A stretch of 64,000 bases of DNA from CAVXYG01 sp963706835 (GTDB lineage: Bacteria; Actinomycetota; Actinomycetes; S36-B12; GCA-2699445). Position 1 is the stretch's first letter. Each line of letters opens with the position of its first letter. Below are positions 27,247 to 36,485 of the stretch, in pieces. The notes under the pieces were generated by a model that was not told the origin of the DNA, searched no databases, and saw only the letters and a program-made list of their open reading frames with translations. The stretch covers positions 122,792 through 186,791 of the forward strand of contig CAVPOB010000001.1 in assembly GCA_963706835.1 (NCBI GenBank). The letters run 5' to 3'. The translations under genes and the position numbers were made by a program.

Positions 27247-28314
27247 TCACGCTCCCAGCAGCCAGCCGCCCTCTGGCGGCCGCAGTGCCCCCTTGATCGC
27301 CTGCTCCTCGCGCGCCTTGGCGTCGTTGATGGGCAGTCGCGCCACCGTCGTGGTCTCGCGGAAGGTGCCCGTGGCGAACACCTGCAGGCCGGCCCCCAGC
27401 GCCAGTGCTGCGCGGTTGCCGAACCGGATGTGGCGGTCGTGGCCGAACCTCACCAATCGGCCGCCCGGCCCGCGCACGCGCTCCGGCACGAGGACCAGAT
27501 CCAGCCGCAGCCTTCGGTCGCGCAGCGGTTGCATGAGTCTGGTGAACGCCACCGCAGCAGTCTCCTCGTCGAAGCGGCGGCCCCGATCGAGGTCGTCGGT
27601 CACCGCCGTGATGACGCGGACACGGCGGCCGGGGGTCATCCCGACCCGGGTCAGGAACCAGGTCAGGCCGTCACCGGACTGGGCGTCATAGACGTAGCGG
27701 CGCATGATCTGCTGGCCCACGAACTTGTCGTAGATGACGATCGGACTGGCCTCCGCGCACAGCGGGCCGAACCGCTCCTGCCATTCCTGTTCCCGGTTGA
27801 CGCCCTCCCGCAACGGGGCATCGAGGACGGTTCGGGCCGCCAGCAGGGTCGCGGTACGGCCGGCGGTGGTGATCCGACCGATCTCGACGAGTCCACCGGG
27901 CGTCCGGGCCGAGAACTCGTCATCGGGCACACCTAGTAGCTCGGCGTGGTCGGGGTCCAGCAGCACGAGCTGTACATCCGGGGCCAGCTCCGCGTCGAAG
28001 TCGGCCGGCTCCAGCACCTCCGACAGCGCCTCCAGCGACTGCGGGTCGCGGATCCTCACGCGCACCCGCTTGGAGCTCAAGACGGCCTCCCAGGCCTTGG
28101 CCAGCGACGTGGGCAGGTCCCGCACCGCAGCCACGAACAGATCGAGGTGGGCCTGCGAGGTGAACACCAGCGTCCCGTGCACGGAGAGCGCCTCGATGAG
28201 TTCCTCATGCACGGCGCGGCGCAGCGCGGGATCCCCGGCGCTGTCCTGCAGGGCCGAGGTCGCGATGCCGACCCCGACGACGCTCTTGCGAGTGGGGGTC
28301 GTCTCGCTCGTCAC
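27247..28314 (-). CDS. PLD-like (MIT-C-type) domain protein, partner of AAA ATPase
   Basis: 355 residues from GTG 28314. The C-terminal half resembles the phospholipase-D-like MIT_C fold: PIVIYDKFVG (194-200) and, near the end, GHDRHIRFGN (HDRHIRF at 292-298) followed by GAGLQVF, equivalent to the H-x-R/K catalytic strand of PLD-superfamily nucleases. The N-terminal ~190 residues resemble nothing known. The GTG overlaps the TGA of the ATPase gene (GTGA), so the two are made together. Inferred to be the effector or binding partner of the ATPase; nuclease activity is a hypothesis resting on one visible H-x-R motif. Confidence 0.68.
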   Translation of the reverse strand: MTSETTPTRKSVVGVGIATSALQDSAGDPALRRAVHEELIEALSVHGTLVFTSQAHLDLFVAAVRDLPTSLAKAWEAVLSSKRVRVRIRDPQSLEALSEVLEPADFDAELAPDVQLVLLDPDHAELLGVPDDEFSARTPGGLVEIGRITTAGRTATLLAARTVLDAPLREGVNREQEWQERFGPLCAEASPIVIYDKFVGQQIMRRYVYDAQSGDGLTWFLTRVGMTPGRRVRVITAVTDDLDRGRRFDEETAAVAFTRLMQPLRDRRLRLDLVLVPERVRGPGGRLVRFGHDRHIRFGNRAALALGAGLQVFATGTFRETTTVARLPINDAKAREEQAIKGALRPPEGGWLLGA

Positions 28315-29459
28315 GACTCCCCGAGCCCCGGCAGCACCTCGGCCAGCCGTTCGTCGAAGAATCCGCCGGGCCAGCCGTCGACCAGGTCCCCGTCGTCGTC
28401 GATGGCCAAGCGCCGAACGAAGGCGGCGCCGCGGTCGTCGAGGTCGACGTACAGCAGCGCCAAGTCGTCCGCTCGAAGGGCGCCCTCGCGGACCCGCCGC
28501 AGCAACCGCAGCACTAGGTGCTCGCTGTGCGTCTCCACCAGGACCTGCGCTCGCCCGGCCGTCACGGTCTCTACCAGCAGGTCGCCGGTCGCCGATTGCA
28601 GGCGCGGGTGGAGGTGGACCTCGGGCTGCTCGATCAGCACCAGGGCGTCCCGGGCAAGCAGCGATTGCACGATGATGGGCAGCAGTTGGCCGATCCCGTA
28701 GCCGACCGACCGCGAGGACACCAGGACCGGCGGTTCCTGGCGGACGTCCTCCAGTGCCAGGACGGCAAACTCTCCGGCGGTATGGACGATGTCGCTGGAG
28801 ACCGGATCCAGCATGCGCACCCGGTACCCGAGGCCGAGCCGTTCGCACCACTGGTTGACCTGGCCGACCAACTCCGGGCGCGCGTGCAGGATGGCTGCCA
28901 TATGTTCCCCGGCCGGGCCGATGTAGTCGGCATCGCCCTGTCCGACGAAGGTGGTGCGCTCGGCCCGCGCGCGCATCGGCCCCACAAAGTACGCACGGTC
29001 CAGTCGGTCGTACAGCTCGGTCCGCAGCGCCCCGGCGGCCTCGGCCCCCGACTGATCCAGCCAGGGGTAGCGCCCGCGCAGCGCGAAAGCCTGCGCACCG
29101 AGGTGTCCGGTCGTCAGGCGTCGCACCGCCACCCGACGGACCGGGTCCCACACGTATTCGGCCGCGATCGAGCGATCGCTGCCGTCCTCACCGGTCCATC
29201 CCGCGCCGAGGGTGATCGGGAGGCTGTCGTCGTGCTGGTGCACGGCCATCCGGAAGGTGCCGCCCTCCACCAGATCCCCGGACATGGTCAGCAGTTCCGG
29301 GCGGGCGCGGGTCTGCTGAAACATCGGGACGGTGGAGAGCAACGTGGACTTGCCGGCCGAGTTGGGGCCGAAGATCAGGGTGAGGGGAGCCAGCGGGACC
29401 GCGGTCGGCTCCGGCGGGTAGGAGCGCAGCCCGCCGAGAATGAGGCGGTCGATGAGCAC
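28311..29459 (-). CDS. AAA ATPase with DUF3696-type C-terminus
   Basis: 382 residues from GTG 29459. A single ABC/Smc-like ATPase domain interrupted by a long insert: Walker A GPNSAGKS (31-38), Walker B LVLIEQPE (273-280) followed by VHLHPRLQ, and the H-loop ETHSEHLVLRLL (309-320). The C-terminal ~55 residues fit the DUF3696 tail found on predicted ATPases of the OLD/Septu-like group. No TOPRIM nuclease is fused. It heads a two-gene operon with the PLD-like gene; such pairs occur among anti-phage systems, but this exact pair is not one I can name. Confidence 0.85.
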   Translation of the reverse strand: MLIDRLILGGLRSYPPEPTAVPLAPLTLIFGPNSAGKSTLLSTVPMFQQTRARPELLTMSGDLVEGGTFRMAVHQHDDSLPITLGAGWTGEDGSDRSIAAEYVWDPVRRVAVRRLTTGHLGAQAFALRGRYPWLDQSGAEAAGALRTELYDRLDRAYFVGPMRARAERTTFVGQGDADYIGPAGEHMAAILHARPELVGQVNQWCERLGLGYRVRMLDPVSSDIVHTAGEFAVLALEDVRQEPPVLVSSRSVGYGIGQLLPIIVQSLLARDALVLIEQPEVHLHPRLQSATGDLLVETVTAGRAQVLVETHSEHLVLRLLRRVREGALRADDLALLYVDLDDRGAAFVRRLAIDDDGDLVDGWPGGFFDERLAEVLPGLGES

Positions 29460-29572
29460 CGCAGCAGCCTACCGCTGATGACGAGCCGCCGTGTTGTCAC
29501 CGTGCCCAGCCCCCTGGTATGCAGGAACGGCAGCCGACCGGCGGCTGACCTTTGCCTGCCAAGGAGGCTTTC

Positions 29573-29977
29573 GTGGCATCCGAGCAGAGCGTTCGGCGTC
29601 CGGCCAGCGTGACGGTGGTCGTTGTGCTCACCTGGTTCGCCGCCGTCGTCTCCATCACCAGCGGCGTTGTGGCGCTCCTTCTCAGCGGAGAGGAGCTGGC
29701 GGCCGCCGACATCTCGGACGCCTCGGCGAACGTCTACGGCTGGACCTCCGTCGTGATCGGTGTTGCAGCCATCCTCATCGCTGTTGGTCTGAGCGGTGGC
29801 AGCAACCTGGCGCGGGCCCTCGTCAGTCTGCTGATGGTGGTGCGCATGGGAGTGGGTCTGTGGGCCTTGATCTCCCTGCCGGAAGGCGTGGTCGCCGGGA
29901 TGGTCACCATCGTCTTGGCCCTCCTCGTGCTCTTCCTGCTGTGGAACGGGAAGGCCAACGACTACTTCGCGGCGTGA
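29573..29977 (+). CDS. Four-helix membrane protein, function unknown
   Basis: 134 residues from GTG 29573, eight bases after an AAGGAGG ribosome-binding site. Four hydrophobic segments: VTVVVVLTWFAAVVSITSG, YGWTSVVIGVAAILIAVGL, LARALVSLLMVVRMGVGLW and VAGMVTIVLALLVLFLLW. Resembles small actinobacterial DUF7144-type membrane proteins. Divergent from the ATPase operon. Confidence 0.72.
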   Translation: MASEQSVRRPASVTVVVVLTWFAAVVSITSGVVALLLSGEELAAADISDASANVYGWTSVVIGVAAILIAVGLSGGSNLARALVSLLMVVRMGVGLWALISLPEGVVAGMVTIVLALLVLFLLWNGKANDYFAA

Positions 29978-30132
29978 CGTAGCGCTGGGAGCGGGCGGGG
30001 GGTTGGCTCCCCGGCTGATAGGCGCGCTGATGGGGCCGGCTGATGCGCCCTGCCCCGCGATCGGTCTGTGCCCATCCCCAGTGCGGACCATCGCCTGCAG
30101 CGCCGACGGCCCGCGGTCGCGACAATGGAGTC

Positions 30133-31062
30133 GTGCGGGAGGCATGGCTCATCATCCCCGGGGTGCTCGCGGCAGCCCTGGGCGGTGAGCTCTTCGTCCG
30201 GGGGACCGTCGGCGGCGCAATCCGCGCCAGGATCTCGCCTGGCATAGTCGCCGCGACGGTCGCGGCCTTCGCCACGTCCAGCCCGGAACTGTCCGTGGCA
30301 GTCAATGCGGCCAGCGCTGGCAGGCCCGAGGTGGCGCTGGGCGATGCGCTGGGCAGCAACGTCATCAACGTGGGTCTGGTTCTCGCACTGGCCATGCTCA
30401 TGGGCGGAGTAGCGGGTCGGCGGCAGGATCTGCGGCGCGATCTGCCGGTTGCGCTGGCGGCCCCGATCCTGGTGCTGCTGCTCGGCGTCGATGGCCGCCT
30501 CAACAGGACCGACGGGATGGTGCTGCTCGCGGCATTCGTGGGTTGGCTCACGATCACCGTGGTGCAGGCCGCGCGGGAGCGCAGCCAGGTAGGAGAAGTC
30601 TTGGCAGATCGCACGGTCGCCCAGATCGCCCGCGATGGCATCGGCGGCTTCGTGCTGCTCGTGCTCGCGGGCCGGTTGATCGTGCTGTCCGCATCGGACT
30701 TCGGCGAACTGCTCGGGTGGGACATCTTCGTTGTCGGCGCGGTGCTGGTCGCTGTCGCGACTTCGGTGCCGGAACTGGCCACCGTGGTGGCTGCCCGGCT
30801 GCGCGGGCACGACGAGATCAGCGTGGGCACGGTCCTGGGCAGCAACATCTTCAACGGCCTGCTCATCATCGGGGTGGCGGCCGTCCTGACACCGATCGAG
30901 GTCGCGGGCAGCGCGGTCGGGATCGCCATTGCGGCCGGCGTGGTGACCATGCTGCTGGCCATACCGGGCCGTTCCAACCGGCTGCCACCAGCGCGGGGTG
31001 TGCTGCTGCTGGCGGTGTGCGCGGTCTACTTCGCCGCCGTCGTCCTCACGCGCGGCGGCTGA
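30133..31062 (+). CDS. CaCA-family cation/calcium antiporter (YrbG-like)
   Basis: 309 residues from GTG 30133, ten or so hydrophobic segments. Both alpha-repeats are intact: ATSSPELSVAVNAA with GDALGSNVINVGL in repeat one, and ATSVPELATVVAARLRG with GTVLGSNIFNGLL in repeat two; the Glu in SPEL/VPEL and Asn/Ser in GSN coordinate Ca2+ and Na+ in the family. The ion preference cannot be told. Not obviously operonic with its neighbours. Confidence 0.9.
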   Translation: MREAWLIIPGVLAAALGGELFVRGTVGGAIRARISPGIVAATVAAFATSSPELSVAVNAASAGRPEVALGDALGSNVINVGLVLALAMLMGGVAGRRQDLRRDLPVALAAPILVLLLGVDGRLNRTDGMVLLAAFVGWLTITVVQAARERSQVGEVLADRTVAQIARDGIGGFVLLVLAGRLIVLSASDFGELLGWDIFVVGAVLVAVATSVPELATVVAARLRGHDEISVGTVLGSNIFNGLLIIGVAAVLTPIEVAGSAVGIAIAAGVVTMLLAIPGRSNRLPPARGVLLLAVCAVYFAAVVLTRGG

Positions 31063-31165
31063 CCCGCGGTCGCGGCGTGGGTCCGACTGCCCCAGGCACG
31101 GACTGGGCCGAAACCCTCGCACTACGGCGTGCCATAGCATGGAGGGACATCCTGGAGGGGGCTTC

Positions 31166-31942
31166 ATGGCGAACGGGCCGAGCGTTGAATCGTTCCATCT
31201 GACAGGCGGTTCGACCGCGGTGCTGCTGAGCCACGGGTTCACCGGTTCGCCGGCCTCGATCCGACCCTGGGCGGAGTACCTCAACGGCAAGGGCTACACC
31301 GTTGCTTGCCCGCTGCTGCCGGGCCATGGCACCCGCTGGCAGGACATGGTGGGCGTCACCTGGCAGGACTGGTACGACGAACTGCGCACGACGTTCGAGA
31401 AGCTGACCGCCGACCATGAGCGCGTCTTCGTCGGTGGTCTGTCGATGGGCGCTGGCCTCGCGCTGCGCCTCGCCGAAGAGATGGGCGATGCGGTGGCAGG
31501 GGTCATGGTCGTCAACCCCTCGGTCTGCCGGCCGCAGCGGCCCGACGTGCCGATCCTGGTGGCGCTGGACAAGGTCAAGCTCTTCGGACCGATCACGGCG
31601 GTGTTCCAGACGGTTCCCGGCATCAAGAACGACATCAAGAAGCCCGGCCAGGACGAGGTGGCCTACGACAAGGTACCGCTGCGGGGGGCGCTGCAGTTGA
31701 CGCAACTGCAGGACACCGTCCGCGCCGACCTCGGTAGGGTCACGCAGCCGCTGATCGTGTTCTGGTCGCCGCAGGATCACGTGGTGGAACCCGTCAACAC
31801 GCAGACGGTGATGCGCGACGTGTCCTCCTCGCCGCGCACGTTGGTGCTGCTGGAGGATTCCTACCACGTCGCCACGCTGGACAACGATGCTGAGTTGATC
31901 TTCTCCGGCAGCGCCGATTTCGTCCGGAATCACGGCGGCTGA
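31166..31942 (+). CDS. Alpha/beta-hydrolase (carboxylesterase / monoacylglycerol lipase type)
   Basis: 258 residues. LSHGFTGSP forms the oxyanion region, GLSMG (91-95, Ser93) the nucleophile elbow, and Asp204 (SPQDHVV) and His234 (SYHVATLD) complete the triad. This is the Est30-type layout, with LLPGHGTRWQDM. Cytosolic; no signal peptide. The ATG follows GGAGGGGG. Substrate likely a small ester or monoglyceride. Confidence 0.9.
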   Translation: MANGPSVESFHLTGGSTAVLLSHGFTGSPASIRPWAEYLNGKGYTVACPLLPGHGTRWQDMVGVTWQDWYDELRTTFEKLTADHERVFVGGLSMGAGLALRLAEEMGDAVAGVMVVNPSVCRPQRPDVPILVALDKVKLFGPITAVFQTVPGIKNDIKKPGQDEVAYDKVPLRGALQLTQLQDTVRADLGRVTQPLIVFWSPQDHVVEPVNTQTVMRDVSSSPRTLVLLEDSYHVATLDNDAELIFSGSADFVRNHGG

Positions 31943-32173
31943 CGCCTGAGACGAACGGGCCGACTACCGGTGCTGCTCGCCCCGACGAGGCCGGGCCGGC
32001 CTCGCGGTGGAGCCTGAGCGGCTTGCAGCGGTTCGTCGCAATCGGCTGGCCCGCGCTGCGAGGGCGACGCGAGTAGGCCTCCCGCCGGCAGCGGAAGGAG
32101 TCGGCATCGCTGAGCCGATGCGTGTGCGTCCGTAGCGCGACACGGGCCGCGCCGAGCCAGGAGAATTGCCGCC

Positions 32174-32497
32174 ATGCTGATCGTCCATGTCGATGTCCAC
32201 GTCGTTGCCGACCAGATCGCGGAGTTCCTGGCCGCCACGCAGGTCAACGCCACGGCCTCGCTGGAGGAGCCGGGTGTCCTTCGCTTCGACGTTGTCCAGG
32301 ATCGCGCCGACCCGTCGCACGTCGTGCTCGTCGAGGTGTACCGCGACGATGCGGCCGCGGGGGCGCACAAGGAGACCGAGCACTACGCCACGTGGCGGGA
32401 CACCGTGGCGGACATGATGGCGGTCCCGCGATCGTCGGTGAAGTTCTCCGCCGTGCAGCCGGCGGATCCCGAGCGGTGGGCGACCCCCGGCTCGTGA
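32174..32497 (+). CDS. Antibiotic biosynthesis monooxygenase (ABM) domain protein
   Basis: 107 residues, one ABM dimeric alpha/beta-barrel domain. LIVHVDVHVVADQIAEFLAAT, then EEPGVLRFDVVQDRADPSHVV and HKETEHYATWRDTV match the family (LsrG/YgiN-like), small cofactor-free oxygenases or isomerases. Start follows AGGAGAA. Overlaps the Fe-ADH gene by GTGA, so a shared metabolic step is likely. Confidence 0.88.
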   Translation: MLIVHVDVHVVADQIAEFLAATQVNATASLEEPGVLRFDVVQDRADPSHVVLVEVYRDDAAAGAHKETEHYATWRDTVADMMAVPRSSVKFSAVQPADPERWATPGS

Positions 32498-33639
32498 GCG
32501 CGTCCTTCGCGCTGCAGCTGCCCCAGCGCATCGTGTTCGGCGCGGGCAGTGCCGAGCAGCTCCCGGAGGCCGCGGTCGGATTCGGCGACCGGATCCTGAT
32601 TGCCACCGGTGCCAATCCGGACCGGGTGGCCGATCAGATCGACGCTCTGGCGCGGTTGGCGTCGGCGACGCAAGTGGTGCCCGTCCGAGGCGAACCGAGC
32701 ATCGACGACGCCCGGGCGGCCGTTGACGCCGGGCGCAGCATGGATGCCGAGGTCGTCGTGGCCATCGGTGGCGGCAGCGTGATCGACCTCGGCAAGGCTG
32801 CCGCGATGCTGCTCGGCAATGGCGGCGACCCGCTGGACTATCTGGAGGTCATCGGCAGGGCGAACCCCATCGCGAAGCCGGCGCTGCCGTTCGTCGCGGT
32901 CCCCACCACCGCCGGTACCGGATCGGAGGTCACCGCAAACGCGGTGCTCTCCTCGCCGCAGCACCGGGTCAAGGCAAGCCTGCGCAGTCCGTTCATGCTG
33001 CCGCGACTGGCCGTGGTCGATCCCGTCCTGACCCTGGCCTGTCCACCACCGGTCACCGCAGCGTCCGGCATGGACGCCCTGACCCAGTGCCTGGAGCCCT
33101 ACGTCTCCAAGCGTGCCAACCCGGTCACCGATGGCTGGGCGCAGCTCGGGCTGGCGAGCGCCGGCCGCGGCTTGCGCGCTGCCTACGCCGACGGTGGGCA
33201 CCTCGCAGCCCGCACCGACATGGCACTAGCCGGTCTCATGGGCGGCTTGGCCCTGGCCAACGCCAAACTGGGCGCCGTGCACGGCTTCGCGGCCGCAGTC
33301 GGGGGGATGGCGGACGCCCCGCACGGAGCGGTGTGCGCCGCGCTGCTGGGTCCGGTCTGTCGGGCCAACGTTGCTCATGCCGCAGCCGAGACCATGCAGC
33401 GGTACGGCAACGTCGCGCGCTGGCTGACCGGCGATGCCGATGCCTCGGTCCGCGACGGGCTGCGCTGGATCGACCGGACGGCCGAACTCCTGGACGTGCC
33501 AGGACTGGCGGCCTACGGCCTCACCTCGGCTGACACGCCGGAGGTTGTGGCGAAGGCCTCGGCTGCGAGCAGCATGCAGGGCAACCCCGTCGCACTGGAT
33601 CCCGAGGCACTGGCCGAGATCTACCTCGCCGCCCTGTAG
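32494..33639 (+). CDS. Iron-containing alcohol dehydrogenase
   Basis: 381 residues from GTG 32494. The group III (Fe2+-dependent) ADH fold: an N-terminal Rossmann-like GAGSAEQLPEAA, the NAD(P)-binding VVVAIGGGSVIDLGKAAA, and a metal-binding half with VPTTAGTGSEVT, DALTQCLE and HGFAAAVGG, which hold the conserved His/Asp ligands. Substrate unknown; pairing with an ABM monooxygenase suggests catabolism of a small aldehyde or ketone. An earlier in-frame GTG is possible but would deepen the overlap. Confidence 0.88.
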   Translation: MSASFALQLPQRIVFGAGSAEQLPEAAVGFGDRILIATGANPDRVADQIDALARLASATQVVPVRGEPSIDDARAAVDAGRSMDAEVVVAIGGGSVIDLGKAAAMLLGNGGDPLDYLEVIGRANPIAKPALPFVAVPTTAGTGSEVTANAVLSSPQHRVKASLRSPFMLPRLAVVDPVLTLACPPPVTAASGMDALTQCLEPYVSKRANPVTDGWAQLGLASAGRGLRAAYADGGHLAARTDMALAGLMGGLALANAKLGAVHGFAAAVGGMADAPHGAVCAALLGPVCRANVAHAAAETMQRYGNVARWLTGDADASVRDGLRWIDRTAELLDVPGLAAYGLTSADTPEVVAKASAASSMQGNPVALDPEALAEIYLAAL

Positions 33640-33898
33640 CCCCTGTATCGGTGGCGCGAATGGAGCCTGTATCGCTGGCGCGGTGGAACCAGGCGTGCTC
33701 GCGCGACGTCTGAACGGTGACGGCGGGGGCGCGGAATGCCAGGGGGTGTTCCGGTGTTGTACGAAAGCCGGGCTGGATCGGGGATCCGGCTTCGACCGTT
33801 GTGCGCATCAAGCGCCGCATCGGACGTCGTGGCCGGATGGGGCCGCAGTGGACCTGGGGCAGCGCATCAGTAGTCGCGGCAGTCGGAAGGAGAGCACG

Positions 33899-34879
33899 GT
33901 GGCAGGAACTTGGGGGTCTCAGGGCAAGGATGACGGCACGCCCGAACCGGATCGTGGTGACGGTGCGGGACTGACGCACGATCCGGTCAAGGACTACCTC
34001 GCCCAGATCGGTGTCGTCCCCCTGCTCAAGGCCGAGCAGGAGATCGACCTCGCTCGTCGGATCGAGGCGGGACTGATGGCTGAGCACGTGCTCGCGACCG
34101 CGCGGGATCTCACCGATGAGCAGGTGCGCGACCTGGACTGGATCGCCGCTGACGGCAGGGCCTGCAAGGAACACTTCCTGGCCGCCAACCTGCGTCTGGT
34201 CGTCTCGGTCGCCCGGCGCTACAAAGTGCCGACCATGCCGATGCTGGACCTCGTCCAGGAAGGCAACCTGGGTTTGATCAAGGCGGTCGAGAAGTACGAC
34301 TACGCGCGCGGCAACCGGTTCTCCACCCACGCCATCTGGTGGATCCGGCAGGCGATCACGCGCTCGCTGTCCGAACAGTCGCGGATCATCAGGATCCCGG
34401 CCCACGTGGCCGAGCAGATCACCAAGCTGCGCCGCGTCACGCGGGTGCTGGGGACCGAGCTGGAGCGGGAGCCGACGGTGGAGGAACTGGCGGCTGAGCT
34501 CGACATCACCCCTGAGCGGGTGGTCCAGCTGCAGCGGTGGGACCGCGATCCGGTCCCGCTGGACACACCGGTGGGCGAGGGCGAAGCGACCGAGTTGTTC
34601 GAGCTGTTGCTGGAGACCGACGCGATCGAGCCGGTGGACATCGTGGCGTTCCACGCGTTGCAGGAGGCGTTGGAGTCGCTGCTGTCGTCACTGGACGAGC
34701 GGGAGGCCGATATCGTGCGGCGCCGCTTCGGGCTGTGGGACGGCCGGCTGTGGAAACTCGGCGAGGTCGCTGAGTTGTACGGCCTGACCCGCGAGCGCAT
34801 CCGGCAGATCGAGTCCAAGGCGCTCGGCAAGCTGCGGCACCCCTCGAGGGCGCAGCGGTTGCAGGACTTCGCGGCCTAG
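33899..34879 (+). CDS. Sigma-70 family RNA polymerase sigma factor (group 2, SigB/HrdB-like)
   Basis: 326 residues from GTG 33899, ten bases after GGAAGGAGA. Contains region 1.2 (DPVKDYLAQIGVVPLL), region 2 with the melting/-10 helix (FSTHAIWWIRQAITRSL), region 3 (RIPAHVAEQITKLRRV), and region 4 ending in an HTH (LTRERIRQIESKALGKLRHP). It lacks the long acidic region 1.1 of primary sigma, so it is an alternative group 2 factor. The last bases overlap the convergent fumC stop. Confidence 0.93.
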   Translation: MAGTWGSQGKDDGTPEPDRGDGAGLTHDPVKDYLAQIGVVPLLKAEQEIDLARRIEAGLMAEHVLATARDLTDEQVRDLDWIAADGRACKEHFLAANLRLVVSVARRYKVPTMPMLDLVQEGNLGLIKAVEKYDYARGNRFSTHAIWWIRQAITRSLSEQSRIIRIPAHVAEQITKLRRVTRVLGTELEREPTVEELAAELDITPERVVQLQRWDRDPVPLDTPVGEGEATELFELLLETDAIEPVDIVAFHALQEALESLLSSLDEREADIVRRRFGLWDGRLWKLGEVAELYGLTRERIRQIESKALGKLRHPSRAQRLQDFAA

Positions 34880-36279
34880 GATTGCGACGGCTCGCCGCCG
34901 GTTCCCGTTGCGGAGGTGGTGAGTCCATCGGCGAGGGCCGGATCGAATCCCTTCCGCGCCAGGGCCTCACGGATCGGGAGGTCCTCGTCGATAGCCGCCT
35001 TCGCCACGCCCGCGGCCGCCTCGTAGCCGATCAGTGGGGACAGCGCCGTCACGACCATGACCGAGTCGGACACATACTGGCGCAGGCGGGGCTCATTCAG
35101 TGCGGTCCCTTCGATGAGGTGCCGGCGCAGGCTGTCGGCGCTGTCGCGCAGGAGTCGGCACGAGCGCAGGTGGAAGTCGATCACCACCGGACGAAACGCG
35201 TTGAGCTCGAAGTTGCCCTCTGCTCCCGCCATCGCCACCGCGGTATCGTGACCGATGACGGCCAGGCACACCTGAAGCATCGCTTCCGCCTGCGTCGGGT
35301 TCACCTTGCCGGGCATGATCGTGGAACCCGGTTCGTTGGCGGGGATGCGCAGTTCGGCGAGCCCGGCTCGAGGCCCGGAAGCCGCCCACCGCAGATCGTT
35401 GGCGATCTTGAACAGGGCGACCGCGACGCCCTTCAGCGCGCCGTGGGCACGGACCAGGGCGTCCAAGGTGGCTTGCGCCGCGAACGGATTGCTGGCCGGC
35501 AGGTACGGATGTCCGGTGATGTCAGCGAGGGCCGCGACCGCGGTCGTCGTGTAGTCGGGCGGGGTGTTGATGCCGGTGCCGACGGCGGTCCCGCCGAGGG
35601 CCACCTCCAGGAGTGCGGAGCTGCTGGAGGCCACGTCTCCGATCGCCCCGGCCAGCGACGCGGCGTAGCCGGACCACTCCTGTCCGACGGTCAGCGGCGT
35701 GGCATCCATCAGGTGCGTGCGCCCCACCTTGGTAACGTCGGCCCACTGTGTGGCCTTGGTGGCGATCGCGTCGCGCAACGCCATCAGGCTGGGCAGCAGG
35801 CATTCGGCAGTGTCGGTGTATGCGGCGACATGCATGGCCGTCACGAAGGCGTCGTTGGTGGACTGGCTCATGTTGACGTCGTCGCTGGGATGGATGGGCG
35901 CGTTCGATCCCCGGTCGGCGCCGAGCCGCTCGTTGGCCCGGTTGGCGATGACTTCGTTCAGGTTGGCGTTGGTCTGGGTGCCGGATCCGGTCTGGAAGAC
36001 CGAGAGGGGGAACTCCTGATCCAGATCGCCGGCCAGAATCTCGGTCACCACCCCGCGGATGGCATCGGCCTTGTCCGCCGGTAGTGCCCCGAGCTGTTGG
36101 TTGGCCGTCGCGGCTGCCTGCTTCACCTGGGCCAGGGCCCGGACCACGGCCATCGGCATCCGGTCCGGACCGATGCTGAAGTGTTCCAGGCTGCGCTGCG
36201 TCTGGGCGCCCCAGTAGTGATCGGCGGGTACCGCGATCTCGCCCATGCTGTCGTGCTCGATGCGCACGGTGTCCTGCAT
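34876..36279 (-). CDS. fumC: Class II fumarate hydratase
   Basis: 467 residues from ATG 36279 (a GTG three codons upstream is possible). Converts fumarate to malate in the TCA cycle. The lyase signature GSTIMPGKVNPTQAE is present, as are TGSGTQTNANLNEV and IHPSDDVNMSQSTND with the active-site SxSxND loop. The stop (cta at 34876-34878) shares two bases with the sigma-factor stop (tag at 34877-34879). No frame breaks; fully functional in appearance. Confidence 0.97.
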   Translation of the reverse strand: MQDTVRIEHDSMGEIAVPADHYWGAQTQRSLEHFSIGPDRMPMAVVRALAQVKQAAATANQQLGALPADKADAIRGVVTEILAGDLDQEFPLSVFQTGSGTQTNANLNEVIANRANERLGADRGSNAPIHPSDDVNMSQSTNDAFVTAMHVAAYTDTAECLLPSLMALRDAIATKATQWADVTKVGRTHLMDATPLTVGQEWSGYAASLAGAIGDVASSSSALLEVALGGTAVGTGINTPPDYTTTAVAALADITGHPYLPASNPFAAQATLDALVRAHGALKGVAVALFKIANDLRWAASGPRAGLAELRIPANEPGSTIMPGKVNPTQAEAMLQVCLAVIGHDTAVAMAGAEGNFELNAFRPVVIDFHLRSCRLLRDSADSLRRHLIEGTALNEPRLRQYVSDSVMVVTALSPLIGYEAAAGVAKAAIDEDLPIREALARKGFDPALADGLTTSATGTGGEPSQS

Positions 36280-36344
36280 ACCGCCCACTAGGCCGACTCG
36301 CGGGGGCGGTTGTCAACCGGGGCGGGCGGGTCTGGCGGTGCCCG

Positions 36345-36485
36345 TCAGTGATCGCCGGGCTGCTCGACGTCCTCCGGTTCCGGGGCGGGGGATTCGTCCT
36401 CCCAGATTTCGACCGCCAGTTCCTCCTGCGTCGGATGATGCACGGGCTTGCTCGCGCCTTGTCGCTCGGTGTCGGGCATGGCCAT
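36345..36485 (-). CDS. Small acidic protein (46 aa), unknown
   Basis: 46 residues from ATG 36485, six bases after GAGGAGG. MAMPDTERQGASKPVHHPTQ, then EELAVEIWEDESPAPEPEDV: half the residues from the middle on are Glu/Asp/Pro. No membrane helix. It lies between fumC and repeat array E. A strong ribosome-binding site and clean stop support it; function unknown. Confidence 0.6.
   Translation of the reverse strand: MAMPDTERQGASKPVHHPTQEELAVEIWEDESPAPEPEDVEQPGDH

Noticed and set aside
26611..27936. Open frames of 150-440 codons running through the repeat arrays (also near 4691-5413 and 43275-44321)
   Set aside because: They translate the 63-bp (21-codon) repeat, so frames stay open in every phase on both strands; composition changes with phase and there is no ribosome-binding site or homology.
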